A stretch of 64,000 nt of DNA from Oligoflexus sp. (GCA_014377445.1 JACMPP010000093.1:1-64000); one strand, 5' to 3'; shown: positions 18,282 to 28,052, counted from the stretch's first letter. Program-made: numbers and translations. The notes: generated from the letters alone by a model not told the origin.

Positions 18282-19652
18282 TTACACGAACGCACTAACC
18301 CCAGTAATCGCACGCCCTACCACCAAACTATTAATCTGCTTAGTCCCCTCATAACTATACAGCGCCTCGGCATCGCCGAGAAACCTCGCCACCTTATTCG
18401 AAATCAAAATCCCGTTACCGCCCATCAGCTCCCGCGACATCGATGTAATAGTCCGGCAACCCACAGTACAAAACACCTTCGCTAGGGAAGCCTGCTCATC
18501 ACTCATCACACCCTGATCCAAAAGCTGACTCAATCTCCCCACCATGCACTGCATCGCAGTGAGTTGTGACAACATCTGAGCCAGCATATCCTGAGTTAGC
18601 TGAAAGCTCGCTATCGAGCGCCCAAACTGCTTTCTGTCCATCGTATAGGCAAGCGTATACTCGTAGGCACCCCTCGCACAACCCACGGCCTGCCAGGCAA
18701 CCCCAGCCCTCGTCATCTTCAAAACCTTCGCGGTATCGCGAAACGAATTCGCATTCTGCAAACGCCGACTCTCGGGAACCTCGATATCCACCATCCGAAT
18801 AATCGCGTTCTGCACAATCCTCAGCGACATCTTATCTTCAATCTTCTCAGTCGTCAGACCAGGCGTCTCCCGATCAACGATAAAACCCTTAACCTGATTA
18901 TCCTCCTCATCCTTAGCCCAGATGATGATGTAATCCGCAAAGGTCGCATTCCCAATCCACTTCTTCTCGCCGCTAATAATCCACTTGTCGTCTTCCCGAC
19001 GACAACGCGTCTCAAGCCCCATCGATGCCGCCGAACCCACATTCGGTTCGGTGAGACCAAACGCCCCGATCTTCTCCATCCGTATCATGGGCGGAAGAAA
19101 TTCCATCTTCTGCTCTTCGGATCCACAGAGGTAAATCGAGTTCAACGCCAAACCACTATGCACACCAAAGAACGTACAAGTCGAAACATCAACCCGCGCA
19201 ATCTCTTCGCCTATCATGCCCTCCAGCATATTGGACCGCTCCTGGCCACCATATTTCTTCTCATAGGTGAGACCGATAATATTCAGCTCACGCATCTTGG
19301 GAATAATGTGATGAGGAAACTCGCCCTTCATCCAGTAATCGGTGGCGATCGGCTCCACGTGGGTCAGCATGAATTGACGAACTTCGTCGATCTTAACCCG
19401 ATCCTCGGGCTCGAGCGTCGCTCTTATATTATAGAAGTCACCGTTGATCGGTGGGTTCTTGGGATTTTTCCTTTTTTTGATTTTCCGGGCCTGATCCAGA
19501 AGGAGCAGAAGATCCTCCTGACTCATGTCCTTCAGAAATGACATGATGGCGGGAATATTGGAAAGCATGTCCAGATCTTTCTTACTGACTTTTTCAGCAT
19601 GCTCGTATGCCCCCTTCATTTTTTCGCCCAGATCGGCCCAAAACGTTTCCAT
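18282..19652 (-). CDS. Acyl-CoA dehydrogenase (glutaryl-CoA DH/ACX4-like)
   Basis: This 456-residue FAD flavoenzyme introduces a double bond in acyl-CoA. Seen are FGLTEPNVGSAAS, ISGEKKWIGNATFADYIIIW, RKQFGRSIASFQLTQDMLA, RELMGGNGI and SYEGTKQINSLVVGRAITG, with the Glu of YEGT as likely catalytic base. The pattern is closest to the glutaryl-CoA dehydrogenase/short-chain oxidase 4 group. An N-terminal extension of about 80 residues (Lys-rich, KKRKNPKNPP) precedes the normal domain. The substrate cannot be fixed from sequence. It is alone on the minus strand. Confidence 0.88.
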   Translation of the reverse strand: METFWADLGEKMKGAYEHAEKVSKKDLDMLSNIPAIMSFLKDMSQEDLLLLLDQARKIKKRKNPKNPPINGDFYNIRATLEPEDRVKIDEVRQFMLTHVEPIATDYWMKGEFPHHIIPKMRELNIIGLTYEKKYGGQERSNMLEGMIGEEIARVDVSTCTFFGVHSGLALNSIYLCGSEEQKMEFLPPMIRMEKIGAFGLTEPNVGSAASMGLETRCRREDDKWIISGEKKWIGNATFADYIIIWAKDEEDNQVKGFIVDRETPGLTTEKIEDKMSLRIVQNAIIRMVDIEVPESRRLQNANSFRDTAKVLKMTRAGVAWQAVGCARGAYEYTLAYTMDRKQFGRSIASFQLTQDMLAQMLSQLTAMQCMVGRLSQLLDQGVMSDEQASLAKVFCTVGCRTITSMSRELMGGNGILISNKVARFLGDAEALYSYEGTKQINSLVVGRAITGVSAFV

Positions 19653-20587
19653 CGGTTTCTCGCTTTTTGAAAGGCAGTTTGCGCATTTATCATGTTCTTT
19701 ATAAAAAAGTCTGTCCTTTTAATCGAACGTCATTTCTTACAGATTCATTCTAAGCTTCTGAATCTATTATAATAAAGAAAAATCACAAAAAGAATGACGG
19801 GGGGCCATGATTCGGATGAATCATGACCATGTATTGTAGATTTTGACTGGATGTTATGAGGATCAATGGGGGAAGGGGGCAGAGTTTCTTACCCGTTGAA
19901 TTTAAGTTCGAAAGCTCTAAAGTCAAGAGCCGTGAAAGTTAAAATATTGCGAAAAAAAAAGATTAAAACGCTTATTCTCTACTCATGAATCAGGTCTACA
20001 ACAAAAGTAACGCAGAGCACTTTTCAAATAATCCTCAAAACAAACGCAGGAGCTTTTCGGCTGGTTAGGAATGACTTTCTACCGCAATGTCGTTTTAACA
20101 ATTCATCAATCGCTCTTAATGAGCTGCGAAACATTCACCCGTTTGCTGTCGAAAGACAGGAGGTCGACGTTGAAAATTTTATCTCTGACCTTGCCTTTTT
20201 CAGCTTCTGTACTTGCAGTCGCCCTGATTGCCCAAAAGCTATTGCGATAAGTCGACAAGCTCGCTCTGAAGGAACTGAAATCGAAAGTGAGGGTCACCCG
20301 GGATTCCTGGTGACCCTCATCAGCTTTACAAAAAGAGACAGAACGAAAAATTTTTATCAAGGCAACTTGAGCTCCAATTAATCACGATAAATTTTTCTGA
20401 CTTTGATTAGGGATTCGAGTATTTTAAGGTAAGTGATTAAGACTGTTGTTATTTCAGATGTAATTTTTGAAAATACAGAATTTAAAGAGAGACGAACGTC
20501 CTCCCCTCAATTCTTACCCACGCCCTTGCCGCCAGACCTCATTCTCAGGTCGCCCCAGCCCCTTCCGATATATACTATGACTTTTTG
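19653..20587. other. 935-base region with no confident gene
   Basis: AT-rich. A minus ORF at 20106-20360 (84 codons, TTG start, no ribosome site; contains RVTLTFDFSSFRASLSTY) has somewhat protein-like sense. On the plus strand, AGGAGG at 20159-20164 precedes a TTG frame (20173-20250) reading like a signal peptide (LKILSLTLPFSASVLAVALI) that stops at once. A 10-bp perfect stem lies at 20289-20318. These may be leftovers of an exported gene. The front of the lipid operon's transcript should start in the last 200 bases. Confidence 0.35.
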
Positions 20588-21571
20588 ATGAATGGAAACA
20601 CCGTGCAAAAGATCCGTGTCTTCTTAAACGAGCATGCCTCCCAAGGTGCCGAGCGCGATTGGAAGAAATTGATTCGGCAACGCCTCTTCCGAAGCGATCT
20701 TGAGTTTATTACGCCCCGAAGCCACGCCGAGTTTATGCAGGAAATTGATCGCGCGACCCGCGACAAGATCGACATCATCATATCTGTCGGTGGCGACGGA
20801 ACGATCCACGGCCTTATTCAAAAACTCGCAGACAAGAAGATCAGCTTTCTGGTTGTTCCAGCAGGAACCGCCAATGACTTTGCCCGATCTCTTGGTGTGA
20901 GCAACATGCGTGTCCACGAGATAATTTCAGCCGTCCGCGAAGGCACACCCACTCCCATCGATTTGATAGACATCAACGGAACGCTTATGGCAACCAACGG
21001 TGGCATCGGATTCATCGCGGATATCGCCGCGAACGTCAACCGATACCGCAAAACCGTCCCGGGCTTCCGCAAACTCATGTCGATCGCGAAGCAGGAAACC
21101 TACGGGGCAATCCTCGTCTCAACCATACTTTCCAAAAAATTCGAGTACTTCAATATCAAGGTTGAATGCGATCAGTTCCAGAGCGTGATTCGCACCCCTT
21201 TGCTCATGATCAATAATCAGCCCATGATCGCCGCGAACTTCCCCGTGGCCCCGACGACCAAGCACGATGATGGAACATTCAATGTCACCATATTTTTGCA
21301 CCAGAAACCGGCTGATTTCATCACTTCGATCATACGGGTCCGTCGCGGGATCAACCCCGAGAACGATCCGTTCATCCTATCCTTCGAGACGACCAAGATT
21401 AAACTTGAATCTGCAGATGGGAAGGAATTGAACTTCATGGGCGATGGGGAGCAACTCGCCAAATCATCGACTTTTGATGTATCGATTCGCCCCAAGGCGC
21501 TGACCGTCTTTGGCGAGACGGTAAAAGCGATCAATCTCTCGGATTATTCTGGTGAAGGAGAAAAATCATGA
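20588..21571 (+). CDS. Diacylglycerol/lipid kinase-like protein
   Basis: This 327-residue member of the DAGK catalytic family (YegS/DgkB type) phosphorylates lipid hydroxyls with ATP. It shows VGGDGTIHGLIQKLA, VPAGTANDFARSLGV, NGGIGFIADIA and a C-terminal MGDGE motif, all conserved in the family. It is the first gene of a six-gene plus operon; its stop overlaps the next start by four bases (ATGA). ATG 20588 was chosen; the ribosome site is weak. The likely role is to phosphorylate a glycerolipid or long-chain alcohol intermediate in the adjacent pathway. Confidence 0.85.
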   Translation: MNGNTVQKIRVFLNEHASQGAERDWKKLIRQRLFRSDLEFITPRSHAEFMQEIDRATRDKIDIIISVGGDGTIHGLIQKLADKKISFLVVPAGTANDFARSLGVSNMRVHEIISAVREGTPTPIDLIDINGTLMATNGGIGFIADIAANVNRYRKTVPGFRKLMSIAKQETYGAILVSTILSKKFEYFNIKVECDQFQSVIRTPLLMINNQPMIAANFPVAPTTKHDDGTFNVTIFLHQKPADFITSIIRVRRGINPENDPFILSFETTKIKLESADGKELNFMGDGEQLAKSSTFDVSIRPKALTVFGETVKAINLSDYSGEGEKS

Positions 21572-22605
21572 AAAAAATTCTCCTGACAGGTGCCAGCGGC
21601 TTTCTCGGTGAATACCTGCTGGAAGCGCTTGGCCAACAAGATGTGATGATTTACGCGATGAGCCGTCAAAGCCGCGATTCGACCTCCAAGAAGATCCAAT
21701 GGATCACGGCTGACATCAGCGATGAGACCTCGATCTTTCGCCAGGAATTGATCGATCAGCTTCAGGATATTGATGTCATCATTCATGCGGCTGCCCTCTA
21801 CGATCTGAACGCCAGTCATGAAGATATGTACCGGCATAATGTGATCGGGACTTCAAACCTGCTTCACCTGACGCGACTTGTCAAAAATAAGCCTCACTTT
21901 GCACAAATCAGTACGATCGCCATTGCCGGTGACTCGACCCGAAATTTCGATGAGAATGCCTTTGACGTCGGCCAGCGCTTTCCCGATCACTATGCATCGA
22001 CCAAGTATGCGGCCGAAAACATGGTCCGAACAGCGGTTGATATCGAGTCCCGCAGCGTTTATCGCCTGGGGATCGTGGTTGGCTCGTCCCTCGATGGCAG
22101 GATCATAAAGATCGATGGACCCTATTATATGCAACGCATGATCCGATCTCTGAAGCTGGTGAAGAACCCGCTCGGGAAGGTCAAATTTCTGCCCTTGCCT
22201 TATAACGAAAGCACAAGGCTCTACTTGATTCCTGTCAATGTCGCTTCCACAGTGATCACGAGCCTCCTGGAAAAAGTTGAAAAGCGTAAAGGGCTAACCA
22301 CTTTTCACGTCACGGGCGGAGGCCGGGGTGTTTCGGTTCGTCGCGCACTTCAGGCGATGCTTGCGCACTATGATATTCACATGAACCCGATTCCATTGCC
22401 TCGGTTTCTGATGCATTCCGCCATTCTCAAAGCGGTGCAGATCCCACCTCGGTCAGTTGAATATATGAATGCCCGCTGGACTTTCAGCTCCAAGAATCTG
22501 GAGAAGGAACTCCCAGGCTTCCGCTATCCGAGTTATGCTCACTTCTCGGACAAAATGATGCATTATGCGGATCTACATTTCTTTGCGAAGGATAAGAAGA
22601 AATGA
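21568..22605 (+). CDS. Extended SDR / NAD-dependent epimerase-like reductase
   Basis: This 345-residue protein begins with the extended-SDR motif TGASGFLGEYLLE. It has an IIHAAALYDLN stretch, an ISTIAIAG beta strand and YASTKYAAENMV carrying the Tyr-x-x-x-Lys pair. The C-terminal substrate part is like 3-beta-HSD or fatty-acyl reductase domains. It probably reduces or oxidises a lipid keto/hydroxyl group with NAD(P)H. It overlaps its neighbours by four bases on each side, so translation is coupled. GGTGAAGGAG precedes the ATG. Confidence 0.83.
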   Translation: MKKILLTGASGFLGEYLLEALGQQDVMIYAMSRQSRDSTSKKIQWITADISDETSIFRQELIDQLQDIDVIIHAAALYDLNASHEDMYRHNVIGTSNLLHLTRLVKNKPHFAQISTIAIAGDSTRNFDENAFDVGQRFPDHYASTKYAAENMVRTAVDIESRSVYRLGIVVGSSLDGRIIKIDGPYYMQRMIRSLKLVKNPLGKVKFLPLPYNESTRLYLIPVNVASTVITSLLEKVEKRKGLTTFHVTGGGRGVSVRRALQAMLAHYDIHMNPIPLPRFLMHSAILKAVQIPPRSVEYMNARWTFSSKNLEKELPGFRYPSYAHFSDKMMHYADLHFFAKDKKK

Positions 22606-24671
22606 AACATATTGTATGCTTATCCTTAGGCTCATCACGTAATAGCAGCAGCGAGATCATTCGCTTCGGCGACGGCCAGGTTCGGATCACGTCCCTTGGC
22701 GTCGACTTTGATACGGATCTCTTTGAGTCCATATTGAAGAGTTATGACGGGGAATGTGATGCCATCTGTGTGAATTATCTGCCCCCGCGGATAAACATAC
22801 GCAAGAAATCCATCCAACATCATCTGTTCGGTCGTATTGAGGCCATTGTGACGAAAACTCCGGTTTTCTTCGGTCACAACCTTCGATCGATTTATATGGA
22901 CTGGTCGGCGCGCAAGGGCATTGAGATGGGTCATTTCAATTGCAGCAACGCCAACCTCCTCTTCTTCAATGCCTTAACGATGATCGACCTGGCAAAATCC
23001 CTCGAGGTCCAGGCCCTATCCGTGCGTTATCTCGATCCCTGGATCTATCTGCGTTTACCCATCGCCTTCAAGAAGTTTGCCGAACTCGAAAAATATACGG
23101 TGATGATGGCGAAGAAACTTGAGACCACCAAGTTGCGCGAACAATCGAAAGACAGCCTCAAAGATAAGATTTTCGCATCCTGGTTTGCCAAACAAATCAA
23201 GGAATCGGATATCATCGTCGTTCCGACCCGTATTCTCGAAAACTTCGACCTCAAACTCTTCAAAGGCAAGACCCTGCTTTTGGACACAATCACACCCGTC
23301 CTGGAAAAAAACCTCCGGAAAGCGGGGGTTCAGAATGCCTTCTTTCCAAGGCCCATACTCGAAGGAACCGACAATGCACTCTCTTATTCCATCATGGAAG
23401 CCTTGATTGCCTTCAGTCGTGGCCAGGACAATGCCTTGAGTCAGGAAGATATCGTCGAGTATTTCAACGAGGCGGAATTCGATGCCAATCTCTACCAACT
23501 GGACGAGACCGCTGCCGAGATTCCGCGTAAGTACGCATTTATCATCCATCCACTCTCCCAGCGCGATCTCTTTCGCCATCCTTTGCTCAAACCGCTGATG
23601 AAACTGCCAGCACCCATGCGCAAGCGGTTTGAACATCATGTCGCAATGGGCCCCGGCTTCCTCTATGGCAACATTACTGGTGTGCGCAGCGAGTCCAATG
23701 GCGTCTACGCTCATGGCCTCATCTATTCACTCTTTGCGACACCACGTGAAATGATGGAAGCCAAACCGGAAGACATTTACCAAAAACTTCTCGCTATCGG
23801 TGATGATGCGAAAAGCAAAGGCGCCAAGATCATGGGCCTGGGAGCTTTCACCAAAATTGTCGGTGATGGAGGCGTAACCGTGGCAGCTCGCGCCTGCCTG
23901 CCCGTTACTACGGGCAACTCGCTTTCGGCCGCAGCGACCCTCTGGGCCGCTAAGGACGCCTGTCGCAAAATGGGTTTTTTAAAGCCTCTGGGTGATAGCA
24001 AGATCCGTGTCGATGGAACGGTCATGATCATCGGCGCCACGGGCAGTATCGGCAAAGCATGCACGAGCGTTATTAGCGCAAGCTTCAGCACGATCGTCAT
24101 TGCCGCGATCAATGTCCCCCGTTTGATGGCCTACAAAGCCGAACTGCAGGCCATGTATCCTGAGTGCAAAATCCATATCACAACTCAACCCGAACGTTTC
24201 GCGGATCAGTGCGACCTCATCGTCGTCTCGACCAGTGCGACCGAAGGGGGAGCCTTCAACCTCGACAACGTCAAGCCGGGTTGCGTGATCTGCGACGTCT
24301 CACGTCCCCTCACCTTCTCAGCCGAAGATTCCATGAAGCGGCCTGACGTCCTGGTCATCGAAAGCGGTGAGATTGAGCTGCCTGGCGACAATGTGAAAGT
24401 AAGTTGTGACCTTGGCCTCGAGCACTCCACGGTGTACGCCTGCCTCGCCGAGACAGCCCTGCTGGCTTTGGAAGGGCGCTACGAGTCCTTTACCCTCTCG
24501 CGGAACATCAACTACCGCAAGGTCAAGGAAATCTACAAAATCGCAAGGAAACATGGAGCGCGCCTGGCACAAATCCGCAGCCCTAATGGTATAATCACCG
24601 ATCAGGAAATTGAATTTTGTCGTCAATACGCATTGATAGCGATAGAAAAAAGGAAACAAAATGTCCGCTAA
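22602..24671 (+). CDS. Acyl-ACP reductase-like enzyme with unknown N-terminal domain
   Basis: The C-terminal ~390 of 689 residues follow cyanobacterial acyl-ACP reductase (AAR): LGAFTKIVGDGG, LPVTTGNSLSAAA, the nucleotide loop GATGSIG at 478-484, and YACLAETALLALEG with Cys614 where AAR has its catalytic Cys, then FTLSRNIN. AAR makes fatty aldehydes from acyl-ACP with NADPH. Residues 1-300 (e.g. CDAICVNYLPPRINIRKKS) matched no family that I know. The protein is twice the length of AAR (~340). It overlaps the genes on both sides. Likely product: a long-chain aldehyde, or a related thioester reduction. The function of the first half is open. Confidence 0.72.
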   Translation: MKHIVCLSLGSSRNSSSEIIRFGDGQVRITSLGVDFDTDLFESILKSYDGECDAICVNYLPPRINIRKKSIQHHLFGRIEAIVTKTPVFFGHNLRSIYMDWSARKGIEMGHFNCSNANLLFFNALTMIDLAKSLEVQALSVRYLDPWIYLRLPIAFKKFAELEKYTVMMAKKLETTKLREQSKDSLKDKIFASWFAKQIKESDIIVVPTRILENFDLKLFKGKTLLLDTITPVLEKNLRKAGVQNAFFPRPILEGTDNALSYSIMEALIAFSRGQDNALSQEDIVEYFNEAEFDANLYQLDETAAEIPRKYAFIIHPLSQRDLFRHPLLKPLMKLPAPMRKRFEHHVAMGPGFLYGNITGVRSESNGVYAHGLIYSLFATPREMMEAKPEDIYQKLLAIGDDAKSKGAKIMGLGAFTKIVGDGGVTVAARACLPVTTGNSLSAAATLWAAKDACRKMGFLKPLGDSKIRVDGTVMIIGATGSIGKACTSVISASFSTIVIAAINVPRLMAYKAELQAMYPECKIHITTQPERFADQCDLIVVSTSATEGGAFNLDNVKPGCVICDVSRPLTFSAEDSMKRPDVLVIESGEIELPGDNVKVSCDLGLEHSTVYACLAETALLALEGRYESFTLSRNINYRKVKEIYKIARKHGARLAQIRSPNGIITDQEIEFCRQYALIAIEKRKQNVR

Positions 24672-25773
24672 TTACTTCAACGACCTGAACTATTCTTTGG
24701 CCAACGAAGACACGCGTCTTGAATTGGAAATGTGCCGGACGATCCAACCGAAAAGCATACTCTCGATCTGCGGGAGTGGAGGACGCTTTCTGCCCTTGCT
24801 CGCTGCGGGACCTAAAAAGATCGTCGCTCTCGACCTGGCTCCGCAACAGCTCTATCTCGCTGAGTTGCGTCAGAGAATCATTTTTGAGTGTGATTTTGAT
24901 GGATTTTTGCTTTTCTGGGGATTCCCGCCCTTTAAAACCACAGAAAACCGTAAGAAGCGTAAAGCCATTTTTGAATCCCTGACACTCAGCGCAGAGTGCC
25001 GCCGCTACTTCGTCGAACTCTTCACCAAGCATGACTACGAAGGCCTGATCTACAAAGGCAAATGGGAACGCACCATCATCGGCATTCCCAAAATCCTTCG
25101 TCGCTTCATCGGCGGCAATTACGACAAGATGTTTGAGTTTAAGACTCAGGCTGAGCAAGATGCCTTCATGAAGTCAAAGCTGGCGGATAATCTGTGGAAA
25201 CTTATTCCACGCCTGGTCGTCCTGCTTCTGGGCAACGCGGCCTTCTTCAACGCCTGCCTTTACCGGGGACATTTCGTCAAGAAGAACGTTTCAGGCAGCT
25301 ACTATGATTTCTATCGTCTCGCCTTCCGTCGCCTCTTTTTCAACGGCCTCGCACGCGAGAACTATTTCCTTCAGCTATGCTTTCTGGGCGAGATTCGTTA
25401 CCCGGAAGGCGTTCCCGTCGAAGGTCTGGAAAATGTTTTCCTGACCTGCAAGAAAACACTGAAGAAGAATCCAGAAATCAACCTGGTTCTAGACAACGTT
25501 CTAGAATACAGCCGTAAATCCGACGAAAAATTCGATTTTGTCTCCCTGTCGGATGTGCCTTCCTACTTCGTTGGCGAGGACGAAAGGAACTACATGCAAG
25601 GGCTCAAAAGAAACCTTAATCCCGGCGCCGTCGTCATCGTTCGCTGCTACCTCCGCATCCCGGAAGGCACGATCCTAACCGGTTATGAAGACGTGACAGA
25701 AACTTATCGCAAAGAGATTGATGCAGAAAAAGTGCAGATGTACAACACCTTCGTCTATCGGTTTAAAGGCTGA
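24661..25773 (+). CDS. DUF3419/BtaA-like aminocarboxypropyl transferase
   Basis: This 370-residue protein of the DUF3419 family includes BtaA, which moves the 3-amino-3-carboxypropyl group of S-adenosylmethionine to diacylglycerol in betaine-lipid synthesis. Seen are LNYSLANEDTRLELEM, a SAM loop ICGSGGRFLPLLAAGPKKI, VALDLAPQQLYLAEL, and FVSLSDVPSYF near the end. No BtaB-type N-methyltransferase lies nearby, so the product may be the unmethylated amino-acid lipid or something else. ATG follows AAAGGAAACAAA and overlaps the previous gene by 11 bases. Confidence 0.78.
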   Translation: MSANYFNDLNYSLANEDTRLELEMCRTIQPKSILSICGSGGRFLPLLAAGPKKIVALDLAPQQLYLAELRQRIIFECDFDGFLLFWGFPPFKTTENRKKRKAIFESLTLSAECRRYFVELFTKHDYEGLIYKGKWERTIIGIPKILRRFIGGNYDKMFEFKTQAEQDAFMKSKLADNLWKLIPRLVVLLLGNAAFFNACLYRGHFVKKNVSGSYYDFYRLAFRRLFFNGLARENYFLQLCFLGEIRYPEGVPVEGLENVFLTCKKTLKKNPEINLVLDNVLEYSRKSDEKFDFVSLSDVPSYFVGEDERNYMQGLKRNLNPGAVVIVRCYLRIPEGTILTGYEDVTETYRKEIDAEKVQMYNTFVYRFKG

Positions 25774-25817
25774 AAACGAAGCTTTGACACGAAGCGACAA
25801 TTAGCGGAGCAAGTGCC

Positions 25818-26507
25818 TTGAAAAGTCTATATGAATGCACATCACTCAACTTCTCCTATCAGCTCGACAAGCAGACTGTCGAAGCTTTGAAAGACGTTGA
25901 ACTCAAAGTCGAAGCCGGCGAACAACTTTTGATTATGGGCCCGTCAGGGTCAGGTAAATCGACTTTGCTCAACCTTCTGGGCTTGATTGAACCGGTTCAA
26001 AGCGGCGAGATCATGTTTGAGGGTCAGGCCTTTTCCAAGCTCTCTGAGAAAGAAAAAAACCATATCCGCCGTTACAAGATCGGTTTTATCTTTCAGTCTT
26101 TTCTTCTCTTCGAAGTTTTGACTGCTGCGGAAAACGTGGAATACTTTCTTACCCGCCAGGGGCTTTCCACTGGCGAACGCAACAAAAGGGTGGCTGCGGC
26201 CCTTGATGCGGTCGGTATCAGCGCTCAAGCCAACAAGCGACCACCGGAAATGAGTGGCGGTCAAAGACAACGCGTGGCTATCGCACGTGCTTTGGCTAAA
26301 CACCCGGCGGTCATCATCGCGGACGAACCAACAGCCAGTCTCGATTCAAAAACTTCACGAGACATTCTTGAAGTTCTGCAATCGCTTCGAACCCAGGGCG
26401 TGAGTGTGATCATGTCGTCTCACGATCCGCTAGCCCAGTCCTATGCGAGTCGTATCGTTCACATCATGGATGGAACCATGCAAAACGGCAAAGGAGCTGG
26501 CGTATGA
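25818..26507 (+). CDS. ABC transporter ATPase (LolD/MacB type)
   Basis: This 229-residue ATP-binding subunit has Walker A GPSGSGKST, Q-loop FIFQSFLLF, signature MSGGQRQRVAIARAL, Walker B VIIADEPTASLD and a switch His in SSHDP. The length and MSGGQ pattern are those of the LolD/MacB/FtsE group, which drives extraction of lipids, lipoproteins or peptides from the inner membrane rather than classical transport. It starts at TTG, 44 bases after the BtaA-like gene, with GGAG ahead. It overlaps its permease by four bases. The cargo is probably the operon's lipid product. Confidence 0.9.
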   Translation: MKSLYECTSLNFSYQLDKQTVEALKDVELKVEAGEQLLIMGPSGSGKSTLLNLLGLIEPVQSGEIMFEGQAFSKLSEKEKNHIRRYKIGFIFQSFLLFEVLTAAENVEYFLTRQGLSTGERNKRVAAALDAVGISAQANKRPPEMSGGQRQRVAIARALAKHPAVIIADEPTASLDSKTSRDILEVLQSLRTQGVSVIMSSHDPLAQSYASRIVHIMDGTMQNGKGAGV

Positions 26508-27715
26508 TTCTTTTCATTCTGGCGTTTCGCAACCTATTTCGTCACTTCCGCCGCACCTTGACTCTCTTGCTTACCGTAGCCATGGGTTCTGGTGCCTTGT
26601 TCCTTTTCAAAGGCTTCAACACAGGCATCATGAATCAGTACAAAGACAATACGATTCATGCCAAGACCGGTCATGGCCAGCTCAATACTGAAGGATATAT
26701 GAACGAGGTCTACGAGCGCCCCTGGAAACACTGGATATCGGAACCCGATAAAATCAAGGCCGAGCTCAAAGCCATTCCGGAAGTCTCCCATGTCTTCCCC
26801 CGCATCGATTTCTACTCGGTTGTCACCAACGGGGCTCTTAACGTGGCTGCAAAGGGTACTGGGGTCGATGGCGATGAGGAAGCCGACTTCTTCTGGACGA
26901 TCAATATTGTTCAAGGGGAAACCCTCCGCAACCAAGCCGACGGCATCATACTGGGTGTGGGCATGGCACGGGCTTTGAAAGTGAAACCAGGTGATTCTCT
27001 CACACTCATCGCGCAGACTGTTGCCGGTCGAGCGAATGCCGTCGATGTCACAGTCGTCGGGGTTTATCACACTGGCATGAAGGAAATCGACGATTCAACT
27101 TTCCGCATCCAGCGCAAGGTGGCGAGTGAACTCATGGATACCGACAAAGTCGAATCGATCGCGATCGGTCTCAAATCCGATGAGATGTGGCCGCAGTTCG
27201 CCAAGACCGTGAAGGGCAAGTATCCGCAGCTTGATGCAACGCCTTTTGAGATTCTCGACAAAGTTTACTATCAGAACGCTGTGGATTGGCTTGGCCAGCA
27301 GTTCGCTGTTATTCAACTCATCATTGTGTTCATTGTGACTCTGGGCATTACAAACTCCTTTGCCTTTAGCGTTGTCGAACGCACGGCCGAGATCGGCAAC
27401 CTGAGAGCCAACGGGGAATCGGCCTGGGAAATTACCGGACTCCTCATGTGGGAAGGACTTTTGATCGGCGTCATCGGATCGGTGGTCGGAGTCTTAGTCG
27501 CCTATCTCTTAAACGTCATCGTGATACCGGGCGGTATCCTCATGCCCCCGGCGCCGGGCCTTACCCGCCAGTTCCATGTAAAGATCGAACTGCAATGGGT
27601 CAGCGCCTTCGTCGCCTGTGGCTTTGGCCTGGGCGCAACTCTTCTCGCGACCTTTGTCGCCTCCTACAAACGAGTTCGCATACCCGTGGGTGACGCCCTC
27701 CGGCACCGCTCTTAA
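26504..27715 (+). CDS. ABC transporter permease (LolE/MacB type)
   Basis: This 403-residue protein has one N-terminal membrane helix, a periplasmic MacB_PCD-like domain of ~220 residues, then three helices of an FtsX domain (IQLIIVFIVTLGITNSFAF; GLLIGVIGSVVGVLVAYLL; VACGFGLGATLLATFVASY). VVERTAEIGNLRANGES is the coupling-helix region typical of LolC/E. It pairs with the ATPase just upstream. It is the last gene of the plus operon, followed by a strong hairpin at 27725. Confidence 0.9.
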   Translation: MILFILAFRNLFRHFRRTLTLLLTVAMGSGALFLFKGFNTGIMNQYKDNTIHAKTGHGQLNTEGYMNEVYERPWKHWISEPDKIKAELKAIPEVSHVFPRIDFYSVVTNGALNVAAKGTGVDGDEEADFFWTINIVQGETLRNQADGIILGVGMARALKVKPGDSLTLIAQTVAGRANAVDVTVVGVYHTGMKEIDDSTFRIQRKVASELMDTDKVESIAIGLKSDEMWPQFAKTVKGKYPQLDATPFEILDKVYYQNAVDWLGQQFAVIQLIIVFIVTLGITNSFAFSVVERTAEIGNLRANGESAWEITGLLMWEGLLIGVIGSVVGVLVAYLLNVIVIPGGILMPPAPGLTRQFHVKIELQWVSAFVACGFGLGATLLATFVASYKRVRIPVGDALRHRS

Positions 27716-27724
27716 TCGTCGCTA

Positions 27725-27768
27725 AAACGAGAAGAGGCCGCGCCCCCAAAGGAGCGGCCTTCTCGTTT
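27725..27768. terminator. Bidirectional terminator hairpin
   Basis: AAACGAGAAG-A-GGCCGC pairs with GCGGCCTTCTCGTTT (16-bp stem, one bulge). It ends the plus lipid operon and would also stop the small minus ORF at 27801-27914. Confidence 0.8.
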
Positions 27769-27800
27769 CGTTAAGTGCAAGGCTTCACTGAAATGATCCA

Positions 27801-27914
27801 TCACCCAATGCCATTCAGCAGGTGATCAGAAGCAGACTTATCTTTAGCATGTAAAGGGGCGGCAAAGGATAGCAGGCCAATGGACAGAGAGTGAATAGAC
27901 AGCTCAACGCGCAT
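27801..27914 (-). CDS. Possible 37-residue exported peptide
   Basis: ATG at 27914 follows TGAGGTACCT. The first ~23 residues look like a signal peptide (SLSIGLLSFAAPLHA), leaving a mature peptide of about 14 residues (KDKSASDHLLNGIG). It lies between the two lipid operons. It could be real, or the intact front of a lost gene. Confidence 0.4.
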   Translation of the reverse strand: MRVELSIHSLSIGLLSFAAPLHAKDKSASDHLLNGIG

Positions 27915-28052
27915 AGGTACCTCAGCAAAAAGGATTAGCCCTCATGCCGCTTGCGCAAGGCTGCAACAAACTATTTTTCCTTATATTTCATGACTTTACA
28001 TGTTTCTTGCCGGTCAAATATTTTGACAGTTGAATGAAGTTCTGGACCTAAA

